From: Eubacterium sp. MSJ-21
GTDB lineage: Bacteria > Bacillota > Clostridia > Lachnospirales > Lachnospiraceae
Assembly: GCF_018918185.1 (NCBI RefSeq)
Contig: NZ_JAHLPZ010000011.1
Coordinates: forward strand, 55,098 to 119,097
DNA length: 64,000 bases
Direction of reading: 5' to 3'
The translations under genes were made by a program, and so were the position numbers. Below, in pieces: positions 15,755 through 24,675 of the stretch; position 1 is the stretch's first letter; every line of letters starts with the position of its first letter. The notes beneath the pieces were generated by a model. It worked only from the letters and a program-made list of their open reading frames with translations, made no database searches and was not told where the DNA came from.

Positions 15755-16996
15755 ATGAATGGCGTAGAAGTATTTGAAAATTATGAATCGGAAGTAAGAT
15801 CTTATTGTAGAAGTTTTCCGGCTGTATTTACAACTTCAAAGGGTTCCATCATGAAGGATATCGATGGAAAGGAATATATAGATTTCTTCTGCGGAGCAGG
15901 AGCCTTAAACTATGGACATAACAATGACTATATTAAGGAAAAGATGGTTGCATATCTGATGAGTGATGGAATTATGCATTCGATGGATATGATGACTGTT
16001 CCGAAGAAAGAGTTTTTGCAGTTCTTTGAAGAAAAGGTGTTACAGCCAAGAGGGTTGAATTTCAAGGTAATGTTTCCTGGACCAACCGGAACCAATGGCG
16101 TAGAGGCTGCATTGAAGCTGGCGCGCAAAGTAAAGAAGAGAAATCAGATCTGGGCACTCATGGGATGTTTCCATGGTATGACACTTGGTGCATTGTCTCT
16201 CACAAGTGATGCGGGCAGCCGTGGCGGCGCAGGTGTATGTCTGAATGATGTTACACACATTCCGGCACCATATATGTTCCCGGAGCTTGATACAATCAAA
16301 TATATGGAGACATTGCTTACGGATGACCATTCAGGTGTGGAGAAACCGGCAGCAATCATTATCGAGACCGTACAGGCAGAAGGCGGCGTGCATGTATTTT
16401 CCAATGAATACCTGCAGGGTGTCCGTGCGCTGTGCGATAAGTATGACATTTTGATGATCGTGGATGATATTCAGGTAGGCTGTGCGAGAACAGGAACCTT
16501 CTTCTCGTTCGAGCGTGCAGGCATCGTGCCGGATATGTTCGTAATGTCGAAGTCCATCGGTGGATATGGTATGCCGTTTGCTCTGACGATGTTCAAGCCG
16601 GAGTTAGATATCTGGTCACCGGGCGAGCACAACGGAACGTTCCGTGGCAACCAGCTTTCTATGGTTGCAGCGAAGGCCGGACTGGAATATATGCTTGACC
16701 ATAAGGTTGAGGCTGAGGTAAAGCGCAAAGAGGGAATCATCCGCAAGTATATGGATGAGAATATTGCAAGACCGGGTGTAGAAATCCGGGGAATCGGCTG
16801 TATCTGGGGTGTCCAGGTTGCAGACGGAAAGCTTGCTTTGGCAATCTGTAACAAGTGCTTTGAAAAGGGATTGATCATGGAACGTGCAGGCCGAGACAAC
16901 AATGTGTTGAAACTGATGCCGGCGCTTGTGGCAACGGATGACGAATTGATTCGCGGATTGGATATCATCAGAGATTCAATGAATGAATTGATGTAA
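15755..16996 (+). CDS. ectB: Diaminobutyrate--2-oxoglutarate aminotransferase-like (EctB family)
   Basis: 413 residues from the ATG at 15755 (AGGAGG 8 bases upstream). A class III PLP aminotransferase with 'FPGPTGTNGVEAALKLARKV', 'GCFHGMTLGALSLTSD', 'LMIVDDIQVGCARTGTFFSFE' and the PLP-lysine in 'VMSKSIGGYGMPFALTMFKP'. The sequence is EctB-like throughout. EctB makes L-2,4-diaminobutyrate from aspartate semialdehyde in ectoine synthesis, but no ectA or ectC is present in the window. The next gene is an alanine racemase, which hints at amino-acid or cell-wall use rather than an osmolyte. This is inference. Confidence 0.85.
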   Translation: MNGVEVFENYESEVRSYCRSFPAVFTTSKGSIMKDIDGKEYIDFFCGAGALNYGHNNDYIKEKMVAYLMSDGIMHSMDMMTVPKKEFLQFFEEKVLQPRGLNFKVMFPGPTGTNGVEAALKLARKVKKRNQIWALMGCFHGMTLGALSLTSDAGSRGGAGVCLNDVTHIPAPYMFPELDTIKYMETLLTDDHSGVEKPAAIIIETVQAEGGVHVFSNEYLQGVRALCDKYDILMIVDDIQVGCARTGTFFSFERAGIVPDMFVMSKSIGGYGMPFALTMFKPELDIWSPGEHNGTFRGNQLSMVAAKAGLEYMLDHKVEAEVKRKEGIIRKYMDENIARPGVEIRGIGCIWGVQVADGKLALAICNKCFEKGLIMERAGRDNNVLKLMPALVATDDELIRGLDIIRDSMNELM

Positions 16997-17117
16997 GAAT
17001 TGTACAGAGATAATCTGTGTAGAAAGTAAATCGGGCAGGATGTATGAACCTGCTCGATTGTGTTTTATTTTAGATAATTTTGATGTACTTGATAAATGGA
17101 AAGGTATGATAGATTGT

Positions 17118-18251
17118 ATGGAACCTTGGATGGGAAGAACAGCAGCCGTCGTAGATCTTGGTATGCTGAAAAATAACTTAGCAGAGATCCGCAAGAAATT
17201 AAAGCCGGGTGTCGAACTGATGGCGGTTTTAAAGGGCGACGGATACCGGCATGGCGCGGAAGGTTTGTATCCGACGCTGAAAGCATGCGGTGTGACAAAC
17301 TATGCGGTTGCGCTGTGGAGCGAGGGTGTTGCCTTGCGCGAGCACGGCGCGACAGAGCCGATTCTGGTGCTTGGAGATACTAGGGATTATGACTTGGATG
17401 AGGCAGTCCGTTACAATCTGGATTTCCCGGTGTTCTCGGTGGAATACGCGAAGACAGTCGCCGAGGCAGCGAAACGACAGGGCAGAAAGCAGAATATTCA
17501 GATCAAGCTTGACACCGGAATGAGCCGGATCGGGTTCCCGGACAACGATGAGACACTTGAAGCAATCAAGGAGATCTCCCAGATGGAATCTCTGCATATG
17601 ACAGGTATTTTCACGCATTTTGCGCGGGCGGATGAGTATGATCATAAGAGTGCAGGGAAGCAGCTTGACCGCTTTCTGCGTATGACAGAGAAATTAAAAG
17701 AGATGGGGATCACATTTCCGAAATATCATGTGGCGAACAGTCCGGCAATCTTGCTGATGCCGGATTCACAGCTTGACATGGTACGTGCCGGAGATATCTT
17801 ATATGGCTTGAATCCGATCGATGAAGAAGGATTTAAGAAAGAAAATTTTAAGGAGATTTTGAGCTGGTACACGTATGTCGTTATGGTGAAAGAAGTTCCG
17901 ACAGGAACCGAAGTCGGCTATGGCGGTACGTTCGTGACGAAGCGCCCGACGAAGATCGCAACCCTGCCGGTTGGATTTGCGGATGGATACCGCAGAGATC
18001 TGTCAAACCGTGGAAAGGTGCTGATCCGTGGGAAGGAAGCACCGATCATTGGAAGAGTCTGTATGGATCAGTGCATGGTTGATGTGACAGATATCCCGGA
18101 TGTTGAAAGAAATGATCAGGTAACACTGCTTGGCGGAGCACTTTCTATCCAGTGGATGGCAGATCTGCTGCAGACGAATGTCGATGAGATCGTATGTAAT
18201 ATCTCTCAGCGTGTACCGCGCGTCTATATTGATTCTACACAGGAATCATAA
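17118..18251 (+). CDS. alr: Alanine racemase
   Basis: 377 residues from the ATG at 17118, the start giving the usual Alr length; ATGs at 17106 and 17130 are alternatives. A PLP enzyme that interconverts L- and D-alanine for peptidoglycan. The PLP-lysine is Lys39 in 'MAVLKGDGYRHG' (usually KANAYGHG, so slightly divergent). Further motifs: 'KLDTGMSRIGF', 'FTHFARAD', 'EVGYGGTF' with the catalytic Tyr, and 'GRVCMDQCMVDVT'. It follows the EctB-like gene by 121 bases. The divergent PLP motif leaves open a related amino-acid racemase activity. Confidence 0.88.
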   Translation: MEPWMGRTAAVVDLGMLKNNLAEIRKKLKPGVELMAVLKGDGYRHGAEGLYPTLKACGVTNYAVALWSEGVALREHGATEPILVLGDTRDYDLDEAVRYNLDFPVFSVEYAKTVAEAAKRQGRKQNIQIKLDTGMSRIGFPDNDETLEAIKEISQMESLHMTGIFTHFARADEYDHKSAGKQLDRFLRMTEKLKEMGITFPKYHVANSPAILLMPDSQLDMVRAGDILYGLNPIDEEGFKKENFKEILSWYTYVVMVKEVPTGTEVGYGGTFVTKRPTKIATLPVGFADGYRRDLSNRGKVLIRGKEAPIIGRVCMDQCMVDVTDIPDVERNDQVTLLGGALSIQWMADLLQTNVDEIVCNISQRVPRVYIDSTQES

Positions 18252-18275
18252 GTTCGTAGTAGAAAGAGGAATGTT

Positions 18276-19805
18276 ATGCAACAGGAAACCCGTGTAAGAA
18301 ATGCCTCACGAAATGTTGTGTTTGGCATGTTTTTGAAAGGCTATCAGATACTGCTTCCGTTCATCATGCGTACAGCAATCATGTACTACATGGGCGATGG
18401 ATATCTCGGCTTGAATAGCTTGTTTGGTTCGGTGCTGTGGGTGTTGAACCTCGCGGAGCTGGGCGTTGGTTCGGCGATGGTGTATTCCATGTACCAGCCG
18501 ATCATTGACAATGACAAAGAGCAGATCTGCGCGTTGTTGAAATTATATCAGAAATATTACCGGATCATCGGACTGGTAATCGCGGTCATCGGCGGAATTC
18601 TGACGCCGTTTATTCCGTATCTTGTTAAAAGCGATATGCCGGAGGGCGTGAGCATCTATGCGGTCTATCTGCTCAATCTGTTCTGTACCTGTATGTCATA
18701 CTGGCTGCTCGCGTACAAGAACAGTCTGCTTACCGCACACCAGAGAAATGATGTGGCGAGCAAGGTCATGCTTGTGACGAATACGTTCCAGTATGCGGCA
18801 CAGTTAGTTGTCGTTATGACAATCGGCGATTATTATATCTATCTGATTGTACAGATCTTTACACAGATTGTGACGAATCTGGTAACGGCATATTTTGCGA
18901 ATAAGATGTATCCGGAGTATAAGGCAGTCGGAAAGCTGCCGAAGGAGACAGTAAAGAAAATCAATAACCGTATCAGAGATCTCTTCACCATGAAGGTGGG
19001 ACAGGTCATTGTGTCGTCTGCGGATACGATTGTTATATCGGCATTCTTAGGACTTGCTGCGAATGCATTTTACAACAATTATTACTATGTGCTGACTGCG
19101 GTAACCGGAATCATGAATGTTGTGTTCGTATCGTGCACTGCAGGTATCGGAAACAGTATTCTGATGGAGTCGGAAGAAAAAAACTATACGGATTTGAAGA
19201 AGCTATCGTTTATTATAATGTGGCTTGCCGGTATGTGTAGTGCGGTTATGCTCTGTCTGTATCAGCCGTTCATGCGGCTCTGGGTAACAGAGAAGCGGAT
19301 GCTTCCGTTTGCAGTTGTTGTCTGCATGGTTGTGTATTTCTTCATCAGCCAGGTAAACCAGATTCTGATCACCTACAAAGATGCAGCCGGAATCTGGCAC
19401 GAAGACCGATTCCGCCCGCTTGTGACGGCACTTGTGAATCTGGTGCTGAATATTATTCTTGTGCAGTTTATCGGTATCTATGGTGTTATCCTGTCTACCG
19501 TTATTTCCGTGCTGGTTGTTGGTATGCCGTGGATTCTGCATAACCTGTTTACAGTACTGTTTAAGCGGAATGCATGGGAATATATATGCAAGCTTTTATA
19601 TTATACAATTGTGACAGCAATTGTATGTACACTTACTTATCTGGTTGCAAGTCAGATACCGGGTGTTGGAATTCTGGCACTGATTCTGAAGGCAATTGTG
19701 TCTGTAATCGTGTCAAATCTGCTGATGTTTGCAGCATATTTCAAGATGGGCGAATTCGCAGAAGTAAAGAAACTTGTGATACGTGTAGTGAAGAGACAGG
19801 CTTAA
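18276..19805 (+). CDS. Polysaccharide flippase-like membrane protein (MVF/Wzx type)
   Basis: 509 residues with about 12-14 hydrophobic segments and few long loops. The opening 'RNASRNVVFGMFLKGYQILLPFIMRTAIMYYMG' and 'GYLGLNSLFGSVLWVLNLAELGVGSAMVYSMY' are typical of Wzx-like exporters of lipid-linked oligosaccharides in the MOP superfamily. GAGGAATG precedes the ATG. It starts 24 bases after alr and is probably co-transcribed. No glycosyltransferases are adjacent, so the substrate is unknown. Confidence 0.8.
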   Translation: MQQETRVRNASRNVVFGMFLKGYQILLPFIMRTAIMYYMGDGYLGLNSLFGSVLWVLNLAELGVGSAMVYSMYQPIIDNDKEQICALLKLYQKYYRIIGLVIAVIGGILTPFIPYLVKSDMPEGVSIYAVYLLNLFCTCMSYWLLAYKNSLLTAHQRNDVASKVMLVTNTFQYAAQLVVVMTIGDYYIYLIVQIFTQIVTNLVTAYFANKMYPEYKAVGKLPKETVKKINNRIRDLFTMKVGQVIVSSADTIVISAFLGLAANAFYNNYYYVLTAVTGIMNVVFVSCTAGIGNSILMESEEKNYTDLKKLSFIIMWLAGMCSAVMLCLYQPFMRLWVTEKRMLPFAVVVCMVVYFFISQVNQILITYKDAAGIWHEDRFRPLVTALVNLVLNIILVQFIGIYGVILSTVISVLVVGMPWILHNLFTVLFKRNAWEYICKLLYYTIVTAIVCTLTYLVASQIPGVGILALILKAIVSVIVSNLLMFAAYFKMGEFAEVKKLVIRVVKRQA

Positions 19806-19859
19806 TGTGGTGTGCGCGTGAACGTTGGACAGCAGCCATGCAAGCGGGAGGGAGAACTT

Positions 19860-20888
19860 ATGAGGAAGTCAAAATTATGGGCGGCATGTGTGATGGCAGC
19901 AGCGATGCTTGCACTGACTGCGTGTGGTAAAGAAGATAAGCTGGTGCTTGTGACAACCGAAGCAGCAGCATCGCAGAGTGATGCGACAACAACCGAAGAT
20001 ATTCTGGCGGATATCCGGGAGGAAGCGGAGAATACAACCGAGGAACAGAAAAAGCGAGAGGAAGCTTCGGAGGAAGATAAGAAGGTCACACTGGAAGCAA
20101 TCTATGATGCAAACAAAGGGGATACATTGCTTGCGGGGGGAAACAATTACAGTCTGAACACAATCTATTATAGTGATGGTGTTGAGGTGTATTCGGAATA
20201 TCAGTTCCTTGGCTTTGCAGAGGATGGTACATATCTGCAGGCGTATGAGGATTCGAATGGAATCGTACAGGTGCTTGATAAAGAATATGGCTATTGGTAT
20301 CTGATTGATTCGGATAAGACGTGTTATGCATTGATCTATCCGGAACCAAATGTGGCAGATGCAATCATCAACACGAACCACAACGATATGATCATCTCCC
20401 TCACGGAGGCGGATCAGACGATCAAGGATATCTACCGCGAAGATGGTGATCTCGTAGTGGAAACAAATTATAAGAATGACAATGCATCGTATGTATTCAA
20501 ATATATTCTGGATGCTAATTATAAGGTACTGGAATATTATTGCTATGACTCGAACGGTGAAAAGGTGTCCTATTCCTGGGTAACGGAAGGGAATTCTTAT
20601 GAATATCCGGAGGTCATAGAAACTGCACGCGCATCAACCAACATGCGGACTGTGACTTTTCGTGTTATGGAAGGAAAAGGGTTAGAGAACAGTTATCTTA
20701 TTCCGGCTGACATACCGGTGCAGCTTGCTTTATTAGAGTATAAGGCATATACGGATGAGGCATGTACAACAATCTGGGAAGAAACAGTGGATGATACGGG
20801 CGCATATACGGATGAGGTAATCTATCTCAAACGTGATGATGTGGAAACAACAGAGGAAACAACTGCAGAAACAACCGCAAATCCGTAA
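19860..20888 (+). CDS. Putative lipoprotein
   Basis: 342 residues from the ATG at 19860 (GGGAGGGAG upstream; a longer frame from 19812 overlaps nothing recognisable). Lipoprotein signal 'MRKSKLWAACVMAAAMLALTAC' with the lipidated Cys at residue 22, followed by a Thr/Glu-rich acidic linker and a globular part of unknown family. The C-terminus is again Thr/Glu-rich ('ETTEETTAETTANP'). Located 54 bases after the flippase. No function can be assigned. Confidence 0.7.
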   Translation: MRKSKLWAACVMAAAMLALTACGKEDKLVLVTTEAAASQSDATTTEDILADIREEAENTTEEQKKREEASEEDKKVTLEAIYDANKGDTLLAGGNNYSLNTIYYSDGVEVYSEYQFLGFAEDGTYLQAYEDSNGIVQVLDKEYGYWYLIDSDKTCYALIYPEPNVADAIINTNHNDMIISLTEADQTIKDIYREDGDLVVETNYKNDNASYVFKYILDANYKVLEYYCYDSNGEKVSYSWVTEGNSYEYPEVIETARASTNMRTVTFRVMEGKGLENSYLIPADIPVQLALLEYKAYTDEACTTIWEETVDDTGAYTDEVIYLKRDDVETTEETTAETTANP

Positions 20889-20893
20889 AGCTC

Positions 20894-20923
20894 TTTACAA
20901 ATCGGTGGGAAATATAGTATACT
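20894..20923 (+). promoter_or_regulatory. Possible promoter of the FliD-like gene
   Basis: TTTACA followed after 17-18 bases by GTATAC/TATACT, about 50 bases upstream of the ATG at 20971. Confidence 0.45.
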
Positions 20924-20970
20924 ACGGGTAAGAACGAATAACAGGAGAAATGTAAAAAGGAAGTGAAAAT

Positions 20971-21657
20971 ATGAGTATGAATATTAGCAGTAATTTTTTT
21001 AATAGCATGCTTGGAACATCTTCTAATAATTCGGGCACTGGATTGATGGGACTTCTTGGCGATTACAACTCCATTCGGAACGGTAGTTATCTGAAGCTTG
21101 CAAAGCATTATTATTCGAACGATAGTGCGAAGAAAGCGACACAGAAGCAGTTTTCTAAGAACGATACAGATACAAAGACAGAGGATACTGCGACAAAGTC
21201 TGCAGCAGAGAGCGTATGGAAGGATCTTAAGACATTGAAGGATGAGAAACTGTATCAGAATGGCGATACAGATACGATCCGGAAGAATGTGAAGGAGTTT
21301 GTCAGCAACTACAACAGTGCGATGGAGAGTGCACAGAATTCTGATAAATCAGGCGTTCTGAAGAATGCATCCAGACTGGAAGCCCAGACTGGAAATTATA
21401 CGAGTGCATTAGCCAAGATCGGAATTACGGTAAAGAGCGATAATACACTGACATTTGATGAGGAAGTATTTGCATCTGCAGATATGTCTGATGTGAAGAA
21501 GCTTTTCACAGGAGATTTCTCCTTCGGAAGCAATACTCAGAGCCGTATGTTACAGCTTGCAAGCGACGCATCTGTGAATTCCTCTTCTGTATTATATGAT
21601 CGGTATGGAACAGTGGCAGGAACGTCAGTTGGCAGCTTCTATGACAGCTTATTTTAG
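20971..21657 (+). CDS. FliD-like short protein, possibly flagellum- or surface-related
   Basis: 228 residues, rich in Asn, Ser, Thr and Lys, with no signal peptide. The C-terminal part, 'RLEAQTGNYTSALAKIGI', then 'SDNTLTFDEEVFASADMSDVKKLFTG' in pieces and 'SRMLQLASDASV', has the wording of the C-terminal end of flagellar cap protein FliD ('...G.L..D...L..AL..D...v..lF'). The N-terminus is not FliD-like, and no other flagellar genes are in the window. GGAAGTG precedes the ATG. A terminator follows. Confidence 0.5.
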   Translation: MSMNISSNFFNSMLGTSSNNSGTGLMGLLGDYNSIRNGSYLKLAKHYYSNDSAKKATQKQFSKNDTDTKTEDTATKSAAESVWKDLKTLKDEKLYQNGDTDTIRKNVKEFVSNYNSAMESAQNSDKSGVLKNASRLEAQTGNYTSALAKIGITVKSDNTLTFDEEVFASADMSDVKKLFTGDFSFGSNTQSRMLQLASDASVNSSSVLYDRYGTVAGTSVGSFYDSLF

Positions 21658-21711
21658 TTAGTAAAAAATGTATAGTTCAATCTCCCCAAGAGGATTGATA
21701 TAAGAATGGGA

Positions 21712-21745
21712 AGATCCGCGGGTTGACTGTGGATCTTTTTATTTT
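21712..21745 (+). terminator. Rho-independent terminator after the FliD-like gene
   Basis: AGATCCGCGG-GTTGA-CTGTGGATCT is a 10-bp stem (two G-U pairs) followed by TTTTATTTT. Confidence 0.8.
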
Positions 21746-21772
21746 GTCTGGAAACGGGAGGACTGGTATAAA

Positions 21773-22498
21773 ATGGCAAAAATACGAATTGATAAATATC
21801 TGGCAGATGCGGGTTTTGGCAGCCGAAGGGATGTGAAAGGACTGCTGAAAGCAAAACAGGTCACCGTTAATGGCGAGACGTGTGTGCATGCAGAGGAAAA
21901 ACTGGAGCCAGCACAGGATGTAGTCTGTGTACAGGGCAAACCGGTCGTGTATGAGAGCTTTTCTTATTATATGATGCACAAACCGCAGGGCGTGGTATCA
22001 GCAACGAAAGATGCACATGAAAAAACTGTTGTGAGCCTGATTACAGAGCAAAAACGCAGGGACTTATTTCCGGTTGGACGACTGGACAAAGATACAGAGG
22101 GTCTGTTGCTTTTAACAAATGATGGAAAAATGTCCAATGATCTGCTGGCACCGGGAAAACATGTAGAGAAAACCTATTATGCCAGAATCAAAGGTATGGT
22201 CACAAAAAATGAGGTTGCTGCATTTGCTGAGGGCGTAGATATCGGCGATGAGATGCTCACAGCTCCGGCAGAAATGAAGATCTATAGGGCGGGAAGTGAA
22301 AGCGAGATCGAGATCACAATTACAGAAGGCAGGTATCATCAGATTAAGCGGATGTTTGAAGCGGTTGGTATGCAGGTGCTTTATTTAAAACGATTGCGTA
22401 TGGGACCATTGTATCTGGATGAGTCACTTGCCTGTGGGGAATATCGAAAACTTACTACAGAGGAAATCCAGAGCCTGAAAAACAGAGAAGAATGGTAA
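21773..22498 (+). CDS. rsuA: 16S rRNA pseudouridine synthase, RsuA/RluB family
   Basis: 241 residues. An N-terminal S4 RNA-binding domain ('IRIDKYLADAGFGSRRDVKGLLKAKQVTVNG') precedes the catalytic domain with 'PVGRLDKDTEGLLLLTNDG', whose Asp is the nucleophile, and 'EGRYHQIKRMFEAVG'. It converts a uridine in rRNA to pseudouridine; RsuA modifies 16S U516 in E. coli. Which rRNA position is modified here cannot be told from sequence alone. GGGAGG precedes the ATG. Confidence 0.88.
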   Translation: MAKIRIDKYLADAGFGSRRDVKGLLKAKQVTVNGETCVHAEEKLEPAQDVVCVQGKPVVYESFSYYMMHKPQGVVSATKDAHEKTVVSLITEQKRRDLFPVGRLDKDTEGLLLLTNDGKMSNDLLAPGKHVEKTYYARIKGMVTKNEVAAFAEGVDIGDEMLTAPAEMKIYRAGSESEIEITITEGRYHQIKRMFEAVGMQVLYLKRLRMGPLYLDESLACGEYRKLTTEEIQSLKNREEW

Positions 22499-22525
22499 AT
22501 CGTTCGTGAAATACGAGAAAGTATG

Positions 22526-22553
22526 TTGACATATGAGGTAGAAAAAGTATAAA
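22526..22553 (+). promoter_or_regulatory. Promoter of the repeat-containing membrane protein gene
   Basis: TTGACA, 16-bp spacer and TATAAA, 40 bases upstream of the ATG at 22593. Confidence 0.7.
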
Positions 22554-22592
22554 CTGTAAAGAAGGTATTGCAGTATTGCAGGAGGAAATGAT

Positions 22593-24650
22593 ATGGACGA
22601 AAATAAAAATCCGGAATCCAGATATGATGTGGATGAGGAAGAGGGCGCAACTACTGTGTTGCGCGCGATGGATGCAGAAGCTGACGCTGAAGAAGAGGGT
22701 GCGACAACGGTATTACGCGCAGATGATAGGGTAGTAGCCGATGACGATAATGCAGAAGGTGCAACAACAGTTCTGACGGGACCAGATCCAGCTATGATGG
22801 GGGCTGCTCCGGCGCCGGGAGTACCGCAGTTTGAGGATAAGACACAGATGATTCCGCCGATGGGGCAGATGCCAAACGGACCGATGGGAGCACCGATGGG
22901 GCAGATGCCAAATGGGCCAATGGGAGCACCGATGGGGCAGATGCCAAACGGACCAATGGGAACACCGATGGGGCAGATGCCAAATGGACCAATGGGAGCA
23001 CCGATGGGGCAGATGCCAAACGGATCAATGGGAGCACCGATGGGGCAGATGCCAAACGGACCAATGGGAGCACCGATGGGGCAGATGCCAAACGGACCAA
23101 TGGGAGCACCGATGGGAATGATGCCGAATAATGGACAGATGCCACCGATGAATGGTGGAAAGCCACCAAAGGCTCCAAAACCACCAAAAGCTCCAAAAGA
23201 GAAGAAAGCAAAGGCACCAAAACAGCCAAAAGTAAATAAGGATGGTACGCCAAAGAAGAAAAAAACTGGCTTAATTGTAACTATCTGTGTTATTGCAGTA
23301 CTGGCATTGGGAGCAGGTGCATATTTCCTGTTTTTTACTCCGGAGAAGCGGTATGAGCGGAAGATGGATACTGCAGAAAATGCAATGACAGACAGCAGCT
23401 ATGAAGAGGCAGTGACTGCATATGAGGCGGCACTTGGAATCTTTTCTGACCGGGTTCCTGCTATGAATGGATTATTGGCGGCACAGATTGGCTCCGGTGA
23501 AAGTGATGCAGCAAGGGAGAATTTTGCAGAGTTCCGTACTACAATCACTGGTTTTGATGCGGACAAGGTTACAGAGAATCTTGAAGATATTGTTGCATTT
23601 TATGAGTATGCAGATGATCTTTACAGTGATACAGACTCTTTGATTGATGCGTATAAGGAAGGGTATGATCTGACCAATGACAGTGGTCTGAAGAAGAATC
23701 TTGTGGCTGCATATGTAGATCGTGCGGATGCGATGGACAATTCTGATTATGAAAATAAGATTGCTGCATATGGAGATGCTCTTGATCTTGACAGTACCAA
23801 TGAGTCAGCCCTGAGTGGAAGAAAAGAATGTGCATATGCTGTTCTGGATGATATGATGAACACACAGCAGTATGATCAGGCAGAGTCCTTTATCAATACA
23901 TATGCAGACAGCATGTCAGATGTGGATTTCTCTTCTTATACAGAGAAGATTGAGTCAGAACGTGCCTTGATGACAGCCAGACATGATCTGATGGAACAGG
24001 TAATCAGTCTGATGTCCGCTTCTGATTATGCAGGTATGATGGATGTAGATGGCTCTGAAAATGCCAGCACGGTTGTCGCAAATATGGATGGTACTTCTTA
24101 TATTTATGCAACAGATGGTTATGATAGCTCATACACGGGAAAGGGTGCAGGAGTTTACACATATTCATCTCTGCTGAGTTCCGGATATTACTTCTATTAT
24201 GGAGATTACGAGAATGGTGTCCGAAGTGGACAGGGATCATTGTTTGTAAAGATGGATGGTTACAATCAGGCATATCTTGTCTATGAAGGTGCATGGAGTA
24301 ACGATAAACCAAATGGTGCGGGTACTGAGACATCTGTCAACGAGGATGCCGGCGATGAGCTAGTTACCGTGACACGTTCCGGTAATCTGGTAGATGGATT
24401 ATTTGATGGAGATGTAACAGTGTCTCTTGTGTCAAACGATGAGGAACATGCCGGAACATATACAGGTACATTTACGGCATCCAATGGTGATGCACCGGAT
24501 ATCCGTGAGAATTATCCGGATCTGGATTTCAGTGATGTATCTGATGGTGCGACAGTTTATGTAATACTGGAATGTGAAGGTTCGCCAATGTACTGGCATT
24601 TTTCAAAGGGATCCGCTGCGAAGCTGGGTATATATACCTTTGATTATTAA
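22593..24650 (+). CDS. Membrane protein with EGATTVL motifs, M/G/P-rich repeats and extracellular TPR/MORN-like region
   Basis: 685 residues; AGGAGG precedes the ATG. Residues 1-70 carry three copies of an acidic 'EGATTVL' motif. Residues 90-173 hold seven 12-residue repeats (PMGQMPNGPMGA). A Lys/Pro-rich stretch (KPPKAPK type, ~190-224) precedes one membrane segment at ~225-247. The outer part begins with TPR-like helices ('SSYEEAVTAYEAALGIF' and 'YENKIAAYGDALDLDSTNESAL') and ends with MORN-like strands ('YENGVRSGQGSLF' and 'YEGAWSNDKPNGAGTE'). EGATTVL resembles phosphothreonine sites bound by FHA domains, so Ser/Thr-kinase control is a reasonable inference. Function unknown. Confidence 0.75.
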   Translation: MDENKNPESRYDVDEEEGATTVLRAMDAEADAEEEGATTVLRADDRVVADDDNAEGATTVLTGPDPAMMGAAPAPGVPQFEDKTQMIPPMGQMPNGPMGAPMGQMPNGPMGAPMGQMPNGPMGTPMGQMPNGPMGAPMGQMPNGSMGAPMGQMPNGPMGAPMGQMPNGPMGAPMGMMPNNGQMPPMNGGKPPKAPKPPKAPKEKKAKAPKQPKVNKDGTPKKKKTGLIVTICVIAVLALGAGAYFLFFTPEKRYERKMDTAENAMTDSSYEEAVTAYEAALGIFSDRVPAMNGLLAAQIGSGESDAARENFAEFRTTITGFDADKVTENLEDIVAFYEYADDLYSDTDSLIDAYKEGYDLTNDSGLKKNLVAAYVDRADAMDNSDYENKIAAYGDALDLDSTNESALSGRKECAYAVLDDMMNTQQYDQAESFINTYADSMSDVDFSSYTEKIESERALMTARHDLMEQVISLMSASDYAGMMDVDGSENASTVVANMDGTSYIYATDGYDSSYTGKGAGVYTYSSLLSSGYYFYYGDYENGVRSGQGSLFVKMDGYNQAYLVYEGAWSNDKPNGAGTETSVNEDAGDELVTVTRSGNLVDGLFDGDVTVSLVSNDEEHAGTYTGTFTASNGDAPDIRENYPDLDFSDVSDGATVYVILECEGSPMYWHFSKGSAAKLGIYTFDY
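22858..23109 (+). repeat. Seven 36-bp in-frame tandem repeats
   Basis: Units of the form CCGATGGGGCAGATGCCAAA followed by CGGACCAATGGGAGCA, encoding PMGQMPNGPMGA, with single-base changes giving GT in unit 3 and GS in unit 5. The units are nearly identical, as expected for a length-variable minisatellite inside a gene. Confidence 0.9.
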
Positions 24651-24675
24651 GATAAAATAGACGGTGGTAAAACAT

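Noticed and set aside
22858..23109. Possible CRISPR array at the tandem repeats
   Set aside because: The 36-bp units are contiguous, lack spacers and keep the reading frame of the surrounding protein.
22792..23253. Antisense Ala/Ser/Pro/Leu-repeat ORF opposite the 36-bp repeats
   Set aside because: It arises from reading the tandem repeat on the other strand.
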